From: Solobacterium sp.
Lineage (GTDB): Bacteria > Bacillota_I > Bacilli_A > Erysipelotrichales > Erysipelotrichaceae
Length of the DNA stretch: 62,670 bases
Direction: 5' to 3'
Assembly (NCBI GenBank): GCA_017432325.1
Contig: JAFRJJ010000009.1
Location: 1 to 62,670, forward strand
Positions 24,612 to 32,363 of this stretch are shown here, in pieces. The notes below the pieces were generated by a model. The model made no database searches, was not told where the DNA came from, and saw only the letters and a list, made by a program, of their open reading frames with translations. The translations under genes and the position numbers were made by a program. Positions within the stretch are counted from its first letter, which is position 1, and the number at the start of each line of letters is the position of its first letter.

Positions 24612-25988
24612 ATGGCTTCAATTACACAGCAGATCGATATGACATACGGAAGCTGCCGGCAGAAGATCGTTGCCTTCGCGATCCCGATGCTGATCGGGAA
24701 TGTGGCGCAGCAGTTATACAACACGGCAGACAGCGTCATTGTCGGAAAATTCATCGGTGACAACGCGCTTGCGGCAGTCGGTTCAGCCGGACCGATCATG
24801 AACCTCCTGTTCGTCCTGATCATCGGCATCAGTACCGGTGCGGGCATCGTTGTCGCGAAATACTTTGGCGCCAGGCAGCAGGATGATCTTGCCAGATCGA
24901 TCGGTGCCTGTATCTTCGTCACGGCAGCGGCATCCCTGTTCATCATGTGCATGACCCCGTTTGTGATCAGGCCGATGCTGAAACTCGTCAATACGCCGCC
25001 GAGCGTACTGGACTGGTGCGCCCAGTATCTGACGATCGTCTTCCTGGGCATTGCCGGCAATGCGTTCTACTTTATCCTCGGCGCGATCCTGAGAGGACTG
25101 GGCGATTCCTTCTCGGCACTGGTCTACCTGTTTACCGCGACCGTGATCAATACCGTACTTGACTATATATTTGTTGCCCATGTCGGACTCGGCGTGCCGG
25201 GTGTTGCCTACGCAACGGTCATCGCACAGTTTATTTCGGCGATCCTGTCACTTCGTAAGCTGATGCACATGGACTGCTTCAAATTTGAAAAGGAAATGCT
25301 GAAACCCAACATGAAGTACATCAGGGAGCTGATCCGCGTCGGACTTCCATCCGGACTCACACAGGTCATCTTCTCCATGTCCAGCGTTGTCGTTCAGTCA
25401 CTGATCAACAGCTTCGGGGAAATGTTCATCGCCGCAAACGTCATCGTCATGCGTATCGACGGCTTTGTCATGATGCCGACGTTCTCATTCGGTTCTGCCA
25501 TGACAACGTTCGCTGCCCAGAATGTAGGCGCAGCCAAGATGGACCGTGTCGAACAGGGTGCCCGTGAGGGAACCATGGTCGCCGTCGGCACATCCATTGT
25601 GCTTGTATCGCTGATCTTTATGTTCGGAAAACCGCTGATGCATATCTTTACGTCCACTGAAGAACTGGTCCAGCTGAGTTATTCCATGCTGAAGATCCTG
25701 ATGATCGGTTATGTCGCAATGGCATACACCCAGTCCGTGTCCGGTGTCATGAGAGGTGCCGGTGACACGGTCACGCCCATGATCATCTCAATGGTCACAA
25801 CGATCCTGATCCGTGTGCCGCTTGCGTACCTGATCTCATGGATGACAAGGACTCCCGACCTGCCCAACGGCAGCAGTTCCTGTATCTTTATCTCGCTGCT
25901 GATCTCATGGGTATTAGGTGCAGCGATGACAGCCTTGGCATTCCGCCGGGGAAAGTGGAAAAAGAAGGCATTCAGCTCATTGAATTGA
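24612..25988 (+). CDS. MATE family efflux transporter
   Basis: A 458-residue membrane protein with twelve predicted helices in two MatE repeats. Typical sequences are AIPMLIGNVAQQLYNTADSVIVGKFIGDNALAAVGS at the first repeat and GLPSGLTQVIFSMSSVVVQSLIN at the second. Family members export drugs or metabolites using Na or H gradients. AGAGGTG precedes the ATG at 24612. A strong terminator follows, so it is a single-gene unit. Confidence 0.92.
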   Translation: MASITQQIDMTYGSCRQKIVAFAIPMLIGNVAQQLYNTADSVIVGKFIGDNALAAVGSAGPIMNLLFVLIIGISTGAGIVVAKYFGARQQDDLARSIGACIFVTAAASLFIMCMTPFVIRPMLKLVNTPPSVLDWCAQYLTIVFLGIAGNAFYFILGAILRGLGDSFSALVYLFTATVINTVLDYIFVAHVGLGVPGVAYATVIAQFISAILSLRKLMHMDCFKFEKEMLKPNMKYIRELIRVGLPSGLTQVIFSMSSVVVQSLINSFGEMFIAANVIVMRIDGFVMMPTFSFGSAMTTFAAQNVGAAKMDRVEQGAREGTMVAVGTSIVLVSLIFMFGKPLMHIFTSTEELVQLSYSMLKILMIGYVAMAYTQSVSGVMRGAGDTVTPMIISMVTTILIRVPLAYLISWMTRTPDLPNGSSSCIFISLLISWVLGAAMTALAFRRGKWKKKAFSSLN

Positions 25989-25999
25989 TCATGAAAAGG

Positions 26000-26053
26000 A
26001 TGCAGCAGCTGAGCAGTATTCATCATACTGTCAGCGGAGCTGCATTCTTTTTT
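26000..26053 (+). terminator. Terminator of the first MATE gene
   Basis: A long stem, ATGCAGC with GCTGCAT and inner CAGTA with TACTG, is followed by T-rich sequence. Confidence 0.75.
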
Positions 26054-26061
26054 GTTTGTCA

Positions 26062-26084
26062 GAAAAACAGGCATTTCTGCCTGT
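26062..26084 (-). terminator. Terminator of the hip operon
   Basis: ACAGGCA pairs with TGCCTGT around four bases, followed on the minus strand by five T. Confidence 0.75.
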
Positions 26085-26108
26085 CCGTTCGATCATTTCC
26101 TTCCTGCA

Positions 26109-27056
26109 TCAGCGCAGGATCTTCAGTCTTTCATCAACCAGAGCATTCATGCTTTCTTTCATCTCATCCGGCATATATGAATCGTTGATCAGTTCATGAA
26201 ACAGCTGATCCTGATCTGCGGTTCTGGATATCAGATACACCGCGGCGCGTTCCTGTATCTTCAGTTTTTCCGCAAGTTCCAGAAAATCCTTTTTGCGGAT
26301 ATTCTTTTTCTTTCCGTTTACTGTCAGAGCCATTTCCTCCTGATCGGCAGGCATAACAACATTGACCGGGAGCATATCATATGCCGCGGACAGCCCGAAA
26401 ACCCTTGAACCAGGCGCATCTTCGATCAGTGAAAAATTCTTCAGGTGCATATCTGAATTCCCTGCGGCGAAGGAAAACAGGAGCCGGTAAAAGAACTCTG
26501 TCATATCCAGACCGGTATTTTTCGAATATGCGCGGATGATCTTCCCGCAGTATTCATAGGAACCTCTGTATTTATCAGCTGTCGGTCTTTCTGACAGCTG
26601 GCAGAAATCCTCCATCGCAAGGAGACTGTTTTTTCTTCTGTCAATTCGTTTTGTGATATACGCATAAGTCCCGTTCAGACGTATCAAAGCATTGGGAACC
26701 GTTTTTATTCCTGCTGCTTCAGCCATTTTCATGACAAGAAATTCCGCTTCAGGAAGAGCGGTATATTCCTGCGTCTGCGGCTTCAGGATATACCCGGTCG
26801 GATAATCAACAATTGTCAGTCTGCTGACCCCTTTATCCCTGCTGAGGTGAAGAGACAGTTTTTTCTGAACACCCGGAACTGTGAGTCCTCTGTTTACGGT
26901 CTGGTTTGCGAGGTTTTCCAGCTGTTCTTCCGTGCAGTCAATTTCCGGAAGCCGGTCTGCCGCAAAAAAACTCCGGATGCACTTTACATGCCAGCTCACT
27001 TCTGATTCATAAGCCGAAGGCTCTTTGATCTCCCTGTTGCAGCAAAGACATTTCAT
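26109..27056 (-). CDS. hipT: HipT-like Ser/Thr kinase toxin
   Basis: A 315-residue HipA-family kinase that lacks the N-terminal subdomain, as HipT does; that part is encoded by the gene before it. Visible kinase parts are the Gly-rich loop LTVPGVQKKLS (59-68), Lys92 in YILKPQ, the catalytic loop NSDMHLKN with Asp202, and the metal-binding Asp227 in AAYDMLP. In HipT-type kinases the loop normally begins S-x-S-G-V-Q with two autophosphorylated serines; here it is T-V-P. The N terminus adds a Cys/His pattern C3-x2-C6 and H23-x2-C26 that could bind zinc. Its ATG overlaps the preceding stop codon by 4 bases. HipA-type kinases phosphorylate aminoacyl-tRNA synthetases; the target here is unknown. 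Confidence 0.88.
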   Translation of the reverse strand: MKCLCCNREIKEPSAYESEVSWHVKCIRSFFAADRLPEIDCTEEQLENLANQTVNRGLTVPGVQKKLSLHLSRDKGVSRLTIVDYPTGYILKPQTQEYTALPEAEFLVMKMAEAAGIKTVPNALIRLNGTYAYITKRIDRRKNSLLAMEDFCQLSERPTADKYRGSYEYCGKIIRAYSKNTGLDMTEFFYRLLFSFAAGNSDMHLKNFSLIEDAPGSRVFGLSAAYDMLPVNVVMPADQEEMALTVNGKKKNIRKKDFLELAEKLKIQERAAVYLISRTADQDQLFHELINDSYMPDEMKESMNALVDERLKILR

Positions 27057-27379
27057 ATTTCTTCCTCCGGGATGATATAAACATCCCCGATGCAGTCCCG
27101 GCAGGAAGCCAGCAGAAGCCCGAATCTGTCTCTGCCGTCGATCTTCCAGTTTCTCTCCACGATATTCAGAAGCCAGCCCTCCGGAATCAGGCCATCAAAA
27201 AACGGGAACAAAACGGAAGAACTGTACTTTTCCCGTGAAAGCGGCATCGTAAGACTTACCGCCTTTGCGTTCTGTGACCGCATATACTCCTGATCATACG
27301 CAAATTCATAACCCTCATCCGATTCCCTGATGATTCCGGCAAAGATATGCTGTACATATACCTTCCCTGATCTACTCAT
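27053..27379 (-). CDS. hipS: HipS-like small antitoxin (HipA N-subdomain)
   Basis: A 108-residue protein corresponding to the N-terminal subdomain of HipA. Motifs are VYVQHIFAGII, LTMPLSREKY, LFPFFDGLIPEGWLL and a final DRFGLLLASCRDCIGDVYI. In the described HipBST system the equivalent protein is the antitoxin of HipT, and a Trp inserts near the kinase active site; Trp69 in IPEGWL may be its counterpart (inference). The ATG at 27379 overlaps the end of hipB by 8 bases and the gene overlaps hipT by 4, so all three are coupled. The frame continues upstream inside hipB without a start signal. Confidence 0.85.
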   Translation of the reverse strand: MSRSGKVYVQHIFAGIIRESDEGYEFAYDQEYMRSQNAKAVSLTMPLSREKYSSSVLFPFFDGLIPEGWLLNIVERNWKIDGRDRFGLLLASCRDCIGDVYIIPEEEI

Positions 27380-27590
27380 GATCATCACCGGCTTCCCTGA
27401 TATCCACGGGTCCGGCGACCATGCCGAACATGGCCAGTGCCTGGTTGACCTTATCCATCCGGATCGTTTCCTCTCCCTGCTCGAGTTTACGGATAAACCG
27501 CAGTCCCAGCCCGGACCGCTTCGCAAATTCTTCCTGCGTCAGTCCGGCCTTTTTACGTTCTCTTTTCACGTATTCTGCTATTCTATTCAT
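27372..27590 (-). CDS. hipB: HipB-like XRE DNA-binding protein
   Basis: A 72-residue Cro/C1-type regulator. The helix-turn-helix is EYVKRERKKAGLTQEEFAKRSGLGLRFIRKLEQG (residues 6-39). The C terminus is acidic (DIREAGDDHE). It is the first gene of the locus and very likely binds the three TATACCC/GGGTATA palindromes upstream. No ribosome binding site lies before the ATG at 27590; a TATTAT -10 box is 6 bases away, so the transcript may be leaderless. Confidence 0.88.
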   Translation of the reverse strand: MNRIAEYVKRERKKAGLTQEEFAKRSGLGLRFIRKLEQGEETIRMDKVNQALAMFGMVAGPVDIREAGDDHE

Positions 27591-27596
27591 AGCCAA

Positions 27597-27625
27597 ATAA
27601 TATACCCTATCGGGTATAAATACAA
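27597..27625 (-). promoter_or_regulatory. hip operon promoter
   Basis: TTGTAT, 17 bases, TATTAT on the minus strand. The -10 box ends 6 bases before the hipB ATG, and the first operator fills most of the spacer. Confidence 0.6.
27601..27618. promoter_or_regulatory. hip operator O1
   Basis: TATACCCTATCGGGTATA, a perfect TATACCC-N4-GGGTATA palindrome between the -35 and -10 boxes. Binding of HipB here would block RNA polymerase. Confidence 0.8.
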
Positions 27626-27641
27626 TGATTATCAATATTTT

Positions 27642-27659
27642 TATACCCTTTAGGGTATA
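27642..27659. promoter_or_regulatory. hip operator O2
   Basis: TATACCCTTTAGGGTATA, the same palindrome, centred 41 bases from O1. Confidence 0.8.
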
Positions 27660-27681
27660 ATTTTATTGTTTTTTATGATTT

Positions 27682-27699
27682 TATACCTGATAGGGTATA
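27682..27699. promoter_or_regulatory. hip operator O3
   Basis: TATACCTGATAGGGTATA, with one arm changed (CCT for CCC), centred 40 bases from O2. Confidence 0.75.
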
Positions 27700-27863
27700 A
27701 AATTTCTTCTTTCCTCCCGGTTTCAAGTTGTTTTTCGTGTTCTCCTTCTGCATTTTGTTCCCGAGCTGTGCTCCCCTGACAGGAAACTTTCCCGTAAACT
27801 TCAGTTATCACTCACATTCTGTGTACGATTCTGTCTTACAATACAGTCAAGGAGGAAGTGCAT

Positions 27864-28697
27864 ATGCTGAAACACATCAGAAAACTGATCCTTTGCGCTG
27901 CCCTTGCCGCGGCAACGGGATGTGCGGCACCGGATAACAGCAGGACAGATCAGCTTTCCGTAAAATTCTTTAATGCGGGAAAAGCAGATGCCATCCTGCT
28001 CTATACGGATGAAAGCGCGGTGCTGATCGATACAGGTCTTGACGGATTCGCACCTTATATACTGAGCACATTGAACAGTCTGAACATCAGAACACTGGAC
28101 ACACTGATCCTGACACACTTTGATAAGGACCATATCGGGAGCGCCGATGAGATACTGGAATCTGTCAAAGTCAGACGGGTCCTGTTATCCGATTATCCCA
28201 AAGACAGCAATGAATATACCGATCTGCTTTCTGCCCTGAAAGCCGCCGGTATTCAGAGCGAGATCGTGTTCGGGAATCAGAAGGTCAGATTTACGCTGGA
28301 CGGCGTTCAATATACTGTCGACGGACCGGATGCGGACGATTATGACTCGGATGATTCCAACAACTCTTCCCTGATCATAACCGTGCAGTACGGACAGACA
28401 TCGTTCCTGTTGATGGGAGATGCCGAGAACGACAGGATCAAGGAATTCCTTGCCGAAGACAGCAATACCTATGATGTCCTGAAAGTTCCTTATCACGGCA
28501 ACTACCAGAAGCAGCTGAAGAACCTGATCCCCTCTGTCCAGCCTGAATATGCCGTTATTACATGCTCTGCTTCCGAGGGCGGTGAAGACAAAACACTGGA
28601 ACTGCTGGATAAGTATGACGCACAGGTATTCCTGACTTATCAGGGCAATGTCAACATCGTTTCGGACGGCAAAAATATTGAGGCATATTATGATTAG
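27864..28697 (+). CDS. MBL-fold hydrolase lipoprotein (ComEC-domain-like)
   Basis: A 277-residue exported protein. The signal peptide ends at a lipobox (AAATGC at residue 20). The mature part is a metallo-beta-lactamase fold like the C-terminal domain of ComEC: VKFFNAGKADAILL, the metal motif LTHFDKDHIGS, FLLMGDAE and KVPYHGN. In ComEC this domain is linked to DNA uptake and nuclease activity; as a free lipoprotein it may act on nucleic acid or phosphate esters outside the cell. GGAGG lies 8 bases before the ATG at 27864. It diverges from the hip locus. Confidence 0.85.
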   Translation: MLKHIRKLILCAALAAATGCAAPDNSRTDQLSVKFFNAGKADAILLYTDESAVLIDTGLDGFAPYILSTLNSLNIRTLDTLILTHFDKDHIGSADEILESVKVRRVLLSDYPKDSNEYTDLLSALKAAGIQSEIVFGNQKVRFTLDGVQYTVDGPDADDYDSDDSNNSSLIITVQYGQTSFLLMGDAENDRIKEFLAEDSNTYDVLKVPYHGNYQKQLKNLIPSVQPEYAVITCSASEGGEDKTLELLDKYDAQVFLTYQGNVNIVSDGKNIEAYYD

Positions 28698-28700
28698 GAA

Positions 28701-28730
28701 TTGAGATTATGATAGTTTTTGCGTTATGAT
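28701..28730 (+). promoter_or_regulatory. Promoter of the phosphofructokinase gene
   Basis: TTGAGA, 18 bases, TATGAT, followed by a 55-base leader that carries a small TACCT/AGGTA hairpin and AGGAGG. Confidence 0.65.
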
Positions 28731-28791
28731 ACAGGTATGTAGATAAATACCTTTTCAGGTAATCATAACTATCATTCAGGAGGATAATGAC

Positions 28792-29871
28792 ATGTTAAGG
28801 ATCGGTATGCTTACGAGCGGAGGCGACTGTCAGGCACTGAACGCTGCTATGCGCGGTGTGTTCAAAACAGTTACCCGCAACAGCAAAGAGCCCGTTGAAT
28901 TCTATGGCTTTGATGAAGGTTATAAAGGACTGATTTACAGCCATTTCAGAATTCTGACCGAAGAAGACTTTTCCAACATTCTGACGATCGGCGGAACCAT
29001 TCTCGGCACTAGCCGTGTTCCGTTCAAGACAATCCGTGAACCGGATGAAAAAGGCGTCAACAAAGTTGAAGCGATGAAGGACACATATTACAAGCTTCAG
29101 CTGAACTGCCTTGTCGTACTCGGCGGCAATGGTTCACATAAGACAGCTAATCTGCTGAGTGAAGAAGGCCTTAACGTCATTTCCCTTCCGAAGACCATCG
29201 ATAATGACCTCTGGGGAACAGATATGACATTCGGCTTCCAGTCAGCTGTTGATATCGCAACACGCGCGATCGATGAGATCCATACGACCGCAAGTTCCCA
29301 TGGCCGTGTATTCATCGTTGAGATCATGGGTCATAAAGTAGGATGGCTGCCTCTGAACGCAGGTATCGCCGGCGGCGCAGACATCATCCTGCTCCCTGAG
29401 ATCCCTTATGACATCAACAAGGTCATTGAAGTCATCGAAGAACGTTCGAAGAGCGGACACCGCTTCACGATCCTGGCTGTCGCTGAAGGCGCGATCTCCA
29501 AAGAAGATGCTGCACTGACAAAGAAGCAGTACAAGAAGAAGCTCGCTAAATCCGAATATCCGTCAGTATCCTATGAACTGGCTGCTCAGATCCTTGAAAG
29601 AACAGGCAGAGAAGTCAGAGTAACTGTTCCCGGACATACACAGCGCGGCGGCGCACCCTGCCCTTATGACAGAGTATTCGCAAGCCGTCTCGGTGCTGAA
29701 GCAGGACAGCTGATCCTCAATAAAGAATACGGATTCATGGTAGCCTACAGAAACCGTGAGATCGTAAAAGCCCCGCTGAAAGAAGTAGCAGGCAATCTGA
29801 AGACAGTTGACCCGAACGCAAGCATCATCCAGGAAGCGAAGCTTCTCGGTATCTCATTCGGCGACGAATAA
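28792..29871 (+). CDS. pfkA: 6-phosphofructokinase
   Basis: A 359-residue enzyme of the PFK-A fold that phosphorylates fructose 6-phosphate in glycolysis. Motifs are LTSGGDCQALNAAMRG (nucleotide site), GGNGS at 111-115, and PKTIDNDL at 133-140 with the catalytic Asp. The residue equivalent to E. coli 104 is Gly (ATP-type), while that equivalent to 124 is Lys (seen in PPi enzymes and in some ATP enzymes). ATP use is more likely, since position 104 is the stronger determinant. AGGAGG precedes the ATG and a strong terminator follows. Confidence 0.92.
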   Translation: MLRIGMLTSGGDCQALNAAMRGVFKTVTRNSKEPVEFYGFDEGYKGLIYSHFRILTEEDFSNILTIGGTILGTSRVPFKTIREPDEKGVNKVEAMKDTYYKLQLNCLVVLGGNGSHKTANLLSEEGLNVISLPKTIDNDLWGTDMTFGFQSAVDIATRAIDEIHTTASSHGRVFIVEIMGHKVGWLPLNAGIAGGADIILLPEIPYDINKVIEVIEERSKSGHRFTILAVAEGAISKEDAALTKKQYKKKLAKSEYPSVSYELAAQILERTGREVRVTVPGHTQRGGAPCPYDRVFASRLGAEAGQLILNKEYGFMVAYRNREIVKAPLKEVAGNLKTVDPNASIIQEAKLLGISFGDE

Positions 29872-29884
29872 TCCGGAAGATCCG

Positions 29885-29911
29885 GGCCATGGTCCAGCCA
29901 TGGCCTTTTTT
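29885..29911 (+). terminator. Terminator of pfkA
   Basis: GGCCATGG and CCATGGCC form the stem, followed by T6. Confidence 0.88.
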
Positions 29912-29938
29912 GAATCCCTTTGGAAAAACGGGTATGAT
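29910..29938 (+). promoter_or_regulatory. Promoter of the FRG gene
   Basis: TTGAAT, 17 bases, TATGAT; the -35 box begins in the T-run of the pfkA terminator. Confidence 0.6.
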
Positions 29939-29961
29939 ATAAGTGCTGAGGAGACTGTTTT

Positions 29962-30774
29962 ATGATCAAAGAGATCTATATCAATACAATGGAAGACCTT
30001 TATCCCCTTCTGACCGAACAGACATACCGTTCTGACATCGACAGGAACAGGAACCTGTATGTTTATCGGGGAATGACGCGTTCCGATTACGAGATCGTCA
30101 CTTCACTGGACCGCAACTGCAAAGAGAAAAAGGCGATCCTTGAGCCTTCCATTCTGCGCAACTTTACTAAATACGCCGCCCTGGAGGATCCTTCCATCAG
30201 GGATTCCATCTGGCGGCAGATGATACTCGGCCAGCACCATGGTCTTCCGACCAGACTGCTTGACTGGTCCAGGTCACCGCTGATCGCCCTGCATTTCGCG
30301 GTCACGGAAAGAAACATGGACAACATCAACAAGTATGACGGCGTCGTATGGAGAGTCGACCTGGACGAACAGTACCGTCACCTCCCTGCTTCATACAGGG
30401 CGGTTACGAAGAAGTACAATACGACGATCTATTCCGTGGACATGTTCAACGAAGCATGCAGCAGCCTGCGGCAGTATGACGAAGACATGCAGGACAAAAG
30501 TATGATGTTCATTGAACCGCCTTCCATCGATCCCCGCATCGTCAACCAGTATTCATTCTTCTCGATCGTGCCGACCCATATGGACAGCATCGTGAAATTC
30601 TATGAGACCAATGATAATCAGAAGACTGTCAAATACATCATTTCAAAGGACCTGCGCTGGCGTATCCGCGATATGCTGGATCAGTACAATGTCAATGAGC
30701 GTATCGTATATCCGGGACTGGACGGCATCTCCACCTGGATCGCAAGACACTATTTCGTCAAAGAAAATGAATAA
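29962..30774 (+). CDS. FRG-domain protein
   Basis: A 270-residue soluble protein. The FRG signature is clear: VYRGMTRSDYEI near residue 33 and the core motif GQHHGLPTRLLDWSRSPLIALHFAV near residue 90. The FRG domain is found in many bacterial proteins of unknown biochemical function, some in phage or defence settings. The C-terminal 100 residues are helical and end in GISTWIARHYF. GAGGAG lies 9 bases before the ATG. Its own promoter and terminator make it a single-gene unit, so context offers no role. Confidence 0.85.
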   Translation: MIKEIYINTMEDLYPLLTEQTYRSDIDRNRNLYVYRGMTRSDYEIVTSLDRNCKEKKAILEPSILRNFTKYAALEDPSIRDSIWRQMILGQHHGLPTRLLDWSRSPLIALHFAVTERNMDNINKYDGVVWRVDLDEQYRHLPASYRAVTKKYNTTIYSVDMFNEACSSLRQYDEDMQDKSMMFIEPPSIDPRIVNQYSFFSIVPTHMDSIVKFYETNDNQKTVKYIISKDLRWRIRDMLDQYNVNERIVYPGLDGISTWIARHYFVKENE

Positions 30775-30779
30775 ATAAA

Positions 30780-30815
30780 ACTGTGAGCATTGATAAAGTG
30801 CTCACAGTATTTTTT
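30780..30815. terminator. Bidirectional terminator between FRG and AEC genes
   Basis: ACTGTGAGCA pairs with TGCTCACAGT; T7 follows on the plus strand and a T-rich stretch on the minus strand. Confidence 0.82.
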
Positions 30816-31753
30816 TACAACAGACCCAGGGCGCTGAAGCCTGTGATAAACAGGAACATCGTCACAACCACGGTGATCGTCGATATGACGACGCACTGGG
30901 ATGCCAGATCTCCGTCCAGTCCCATCTGGACTGCCATTGTATAGGAGCTGATCGCTGCAGGTCCGCCGAACAGTACCAGCAGTGTCACCAGTTCTGCCCC
31001 TCTGTATCCGATCATGACCGCGGCTGTCAGAACGATCATGGGAACGACGATCATTTTCAGCAGCGTATAGATACCGAGCAGTTTTTTATTGTCTGCCAGT
31101 GAGGTGTAATTGAAGCAGCCTCCCAGGACGAACAATGACAGCGGCGTTGTCATTTTGTTGAATGTCTGGATCGTACTGACTGCCAGTTCGGGCAGCGGAA
31201 GCCTGAGGATCTTGAATACGAATCCGATCAGCGCGCCTATGATCAGGGGATTTTTCAGTACATTCATCAATGTTTTCTTCAGATCAGCCTGCTTCCCGGA
31301 GTATTTCTGCAGCAAAAGCACTGCAGTGATATTGAACACCGGGAGCACGAATGCGATCATGACCGACGCAACCGCGGCATTTCCCGCTCCGTAGATTCCC
31401 TCAACAATGGGAACACCCAGGATCGCGAAGTTTGTTCTGAACAGGCCCTGGATAATGACACCCAGCTTTTCATCCGGGAGAGAACTGTTTCTCGTCACCA
31501 GCATTGATACCCCGATGATAATCAGGATCGAAGCGATCGCGAAGATGATCAGGGAAACGTTGCTGAGCGTGCTGAGATCGGCATTCACGATATTCATGAA
31601 TAATGAGATCGGCAGGCAATAGTGGAATACGACCCAGTTGAAATCCTTGAATGACTTTTCACTGATCGTTCCGAGTTTCCTCGTAAAAGCACCAAGGATC
31701 ATGATCAGGGTGACCGGGATCACAGCCCTTGCTGCTATGAACAGACTTTGCAT
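30815..31753 (-). CDS. AEC family transporter
   Basis: A 312-residue membrane protein with about ten helices in two five-helix halves. This is the auxin efflux carrier family, which in bacteria moves malate, malonate or similar organic acids. Characteristic segments are the half-ends FHYCLPISLFMNI and TNFAILGVPIVEG, and GGPAAISSYTMAVQMG near the C terminus. GAGG precedes the ATG by 8 bases. An inverted repeat lies next to its -10 box. No regulator gene is adjacent. Confidence 0.87.
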   Translation of the reverse strand: MQSLFIAARAVIPVTLIMILGAFTRKLGTISEKSFKDFNWVVFHYCLPISLFMNIVNADLSTLSNVSLIIFAIASILIIIGVSMLVTRNSSLPDEKLGVIIQGLFRTNFAILGVPIVEGIYGAGNAAVASVMIAFVLPVFNITAVLLLQKYSGKQADLKKTLMNVLKNPLIIGALIGFVFKILRLPLPELAVSTIQTFNKMTTPLSLFVLGGCFNYTSLADNKKLLGIYTLLKMIVVPMIVLTAAVMIGYRGAELVTLLVLFGGPAAISSYTMAVQMGLDGDLASQCVVISTITVVVTMFLFITGFSALGLL

Positions 31754-31774
31754 ATGGTAAACCTCACACTTTTT

Positions 31775-31796
31775 ATTATATGGACCCTGTGTCCAT
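31775..31796 (-). promoter_or_regulatory. -10 box and inverted repeat before the AEC gene
   Basis: On the minus strand TATAAT (31775-31780) is directly preceded by ATGGAC-ACAGG-GTCCAT, a perfect 6-base inverted repeat that covers the promoter spacer. It may be an operator. The -35 box is weak. Confidence 0.4.
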
Positions 31797-32045
31797 CTTA
31801 CTGTCAGAATGCACAGTATGACTGCCGGCAGCCGGGATGTTCCGGTCTTCCTTCAGTAACTGCTGTTGTCAGCTGCCTTTTAAAGCCACTTCATCATAAC
31901 ACAGGTACCGGCTGTACAATAACAGATATGCATACTCTACAACGAAACCGATTTTTCATATTCATCGCTTCTATACCTCTTATGAAAACTTTTTCATACA
32001 ACCCCTGACTTTTTATCAAATTTTCATTTTTGCGTTTATCCTTTG

Positions 32046-32074
32046 TTGACATAAAAGTTCCTCTCTTTTATCAT
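32046..32074 (+). promoter_or_regulatory. Promoter of the T-box operon
   Basis: Perfect TTGACA, 17 bases, TATCAT. Transcription should start near 32081, at the foot of T-box stem I. Confidence 0.85.
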
Positions 32075-32080
32075 CATGAT

Positions 32081-32308
32081 TATTCCGATGAACAGAAGAG
32101 TAGCTGTACACGTCCATCAGCGAGCCGGAACAGAGTGGAAGTCCGGCGGCACCGGATACAGTGAACCGCATCTGGGAGGAGTTTTCCGGAACTGACAGTA
32201 TGGAAAACCGCAATTCCCCGTTAAGGATCAGAGAGGCCGGTATTGTTATGCCGGCAACCAGAGTGGTACCGCGATCAACAGTCGTCCCTGGACAGGGGCG
32301 GCTTTTTC
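32081..32308 (+). promoter_or_regulatory. T-box leader, read as tRNA-Arg specific
   Basis: The conserved T-box AGAGTGGTACCGCG lies at 32260-32273, preceded by stem III (GCCGG/CCGGC, 32237-32254). The terminator is at 32281-32302 (GTCGTCCCT with AGGGGCGGC) followed by T5. Stem I shows the AGTA motif at 32098 and the distal GAGCCGG and AGTCCGG elements. The specifier loop reads GTGAAC-CGC-A, directly before the closing helix TCTG that pairs with CAGA. Aligned with the glyQS pattern GAAA-GGC-A, the specifier is CGC at 32167-32169, an arginine codon. Uncharged tRNA-Arg would allow read-through into the importer operon. Confidence 0.88.
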
Positions 32309-32363
32309 ATTCTTAAGGGACCGCCCTGATAGAACGTTATGTAAAAAGAAGGAGAAAGAAAAC

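Noticed and set aside
27053..27526. A longer start for hipS within hipB
   Set aside because: The extra codons overlap the hipB helix-turn-helix region in another frame and encode no HipA-like residues; the ATG at 27379 fits the HipA N-subdomain.
27601..27699. Possible CRISPR-like repeats upstream of hipB
   Set aside because: The three 18-base units are palindromic operators, only three in number, with AT-rich gaps of about 22 bases and no cas genes.
32101..32170. Alternative T-box specifiers ACC (Thr) or CCG (Pro)
   Set aside because: Only CGC keeps the GAAN-NNN-A pattern and directly abuts the TCTG strand of the closing helix.
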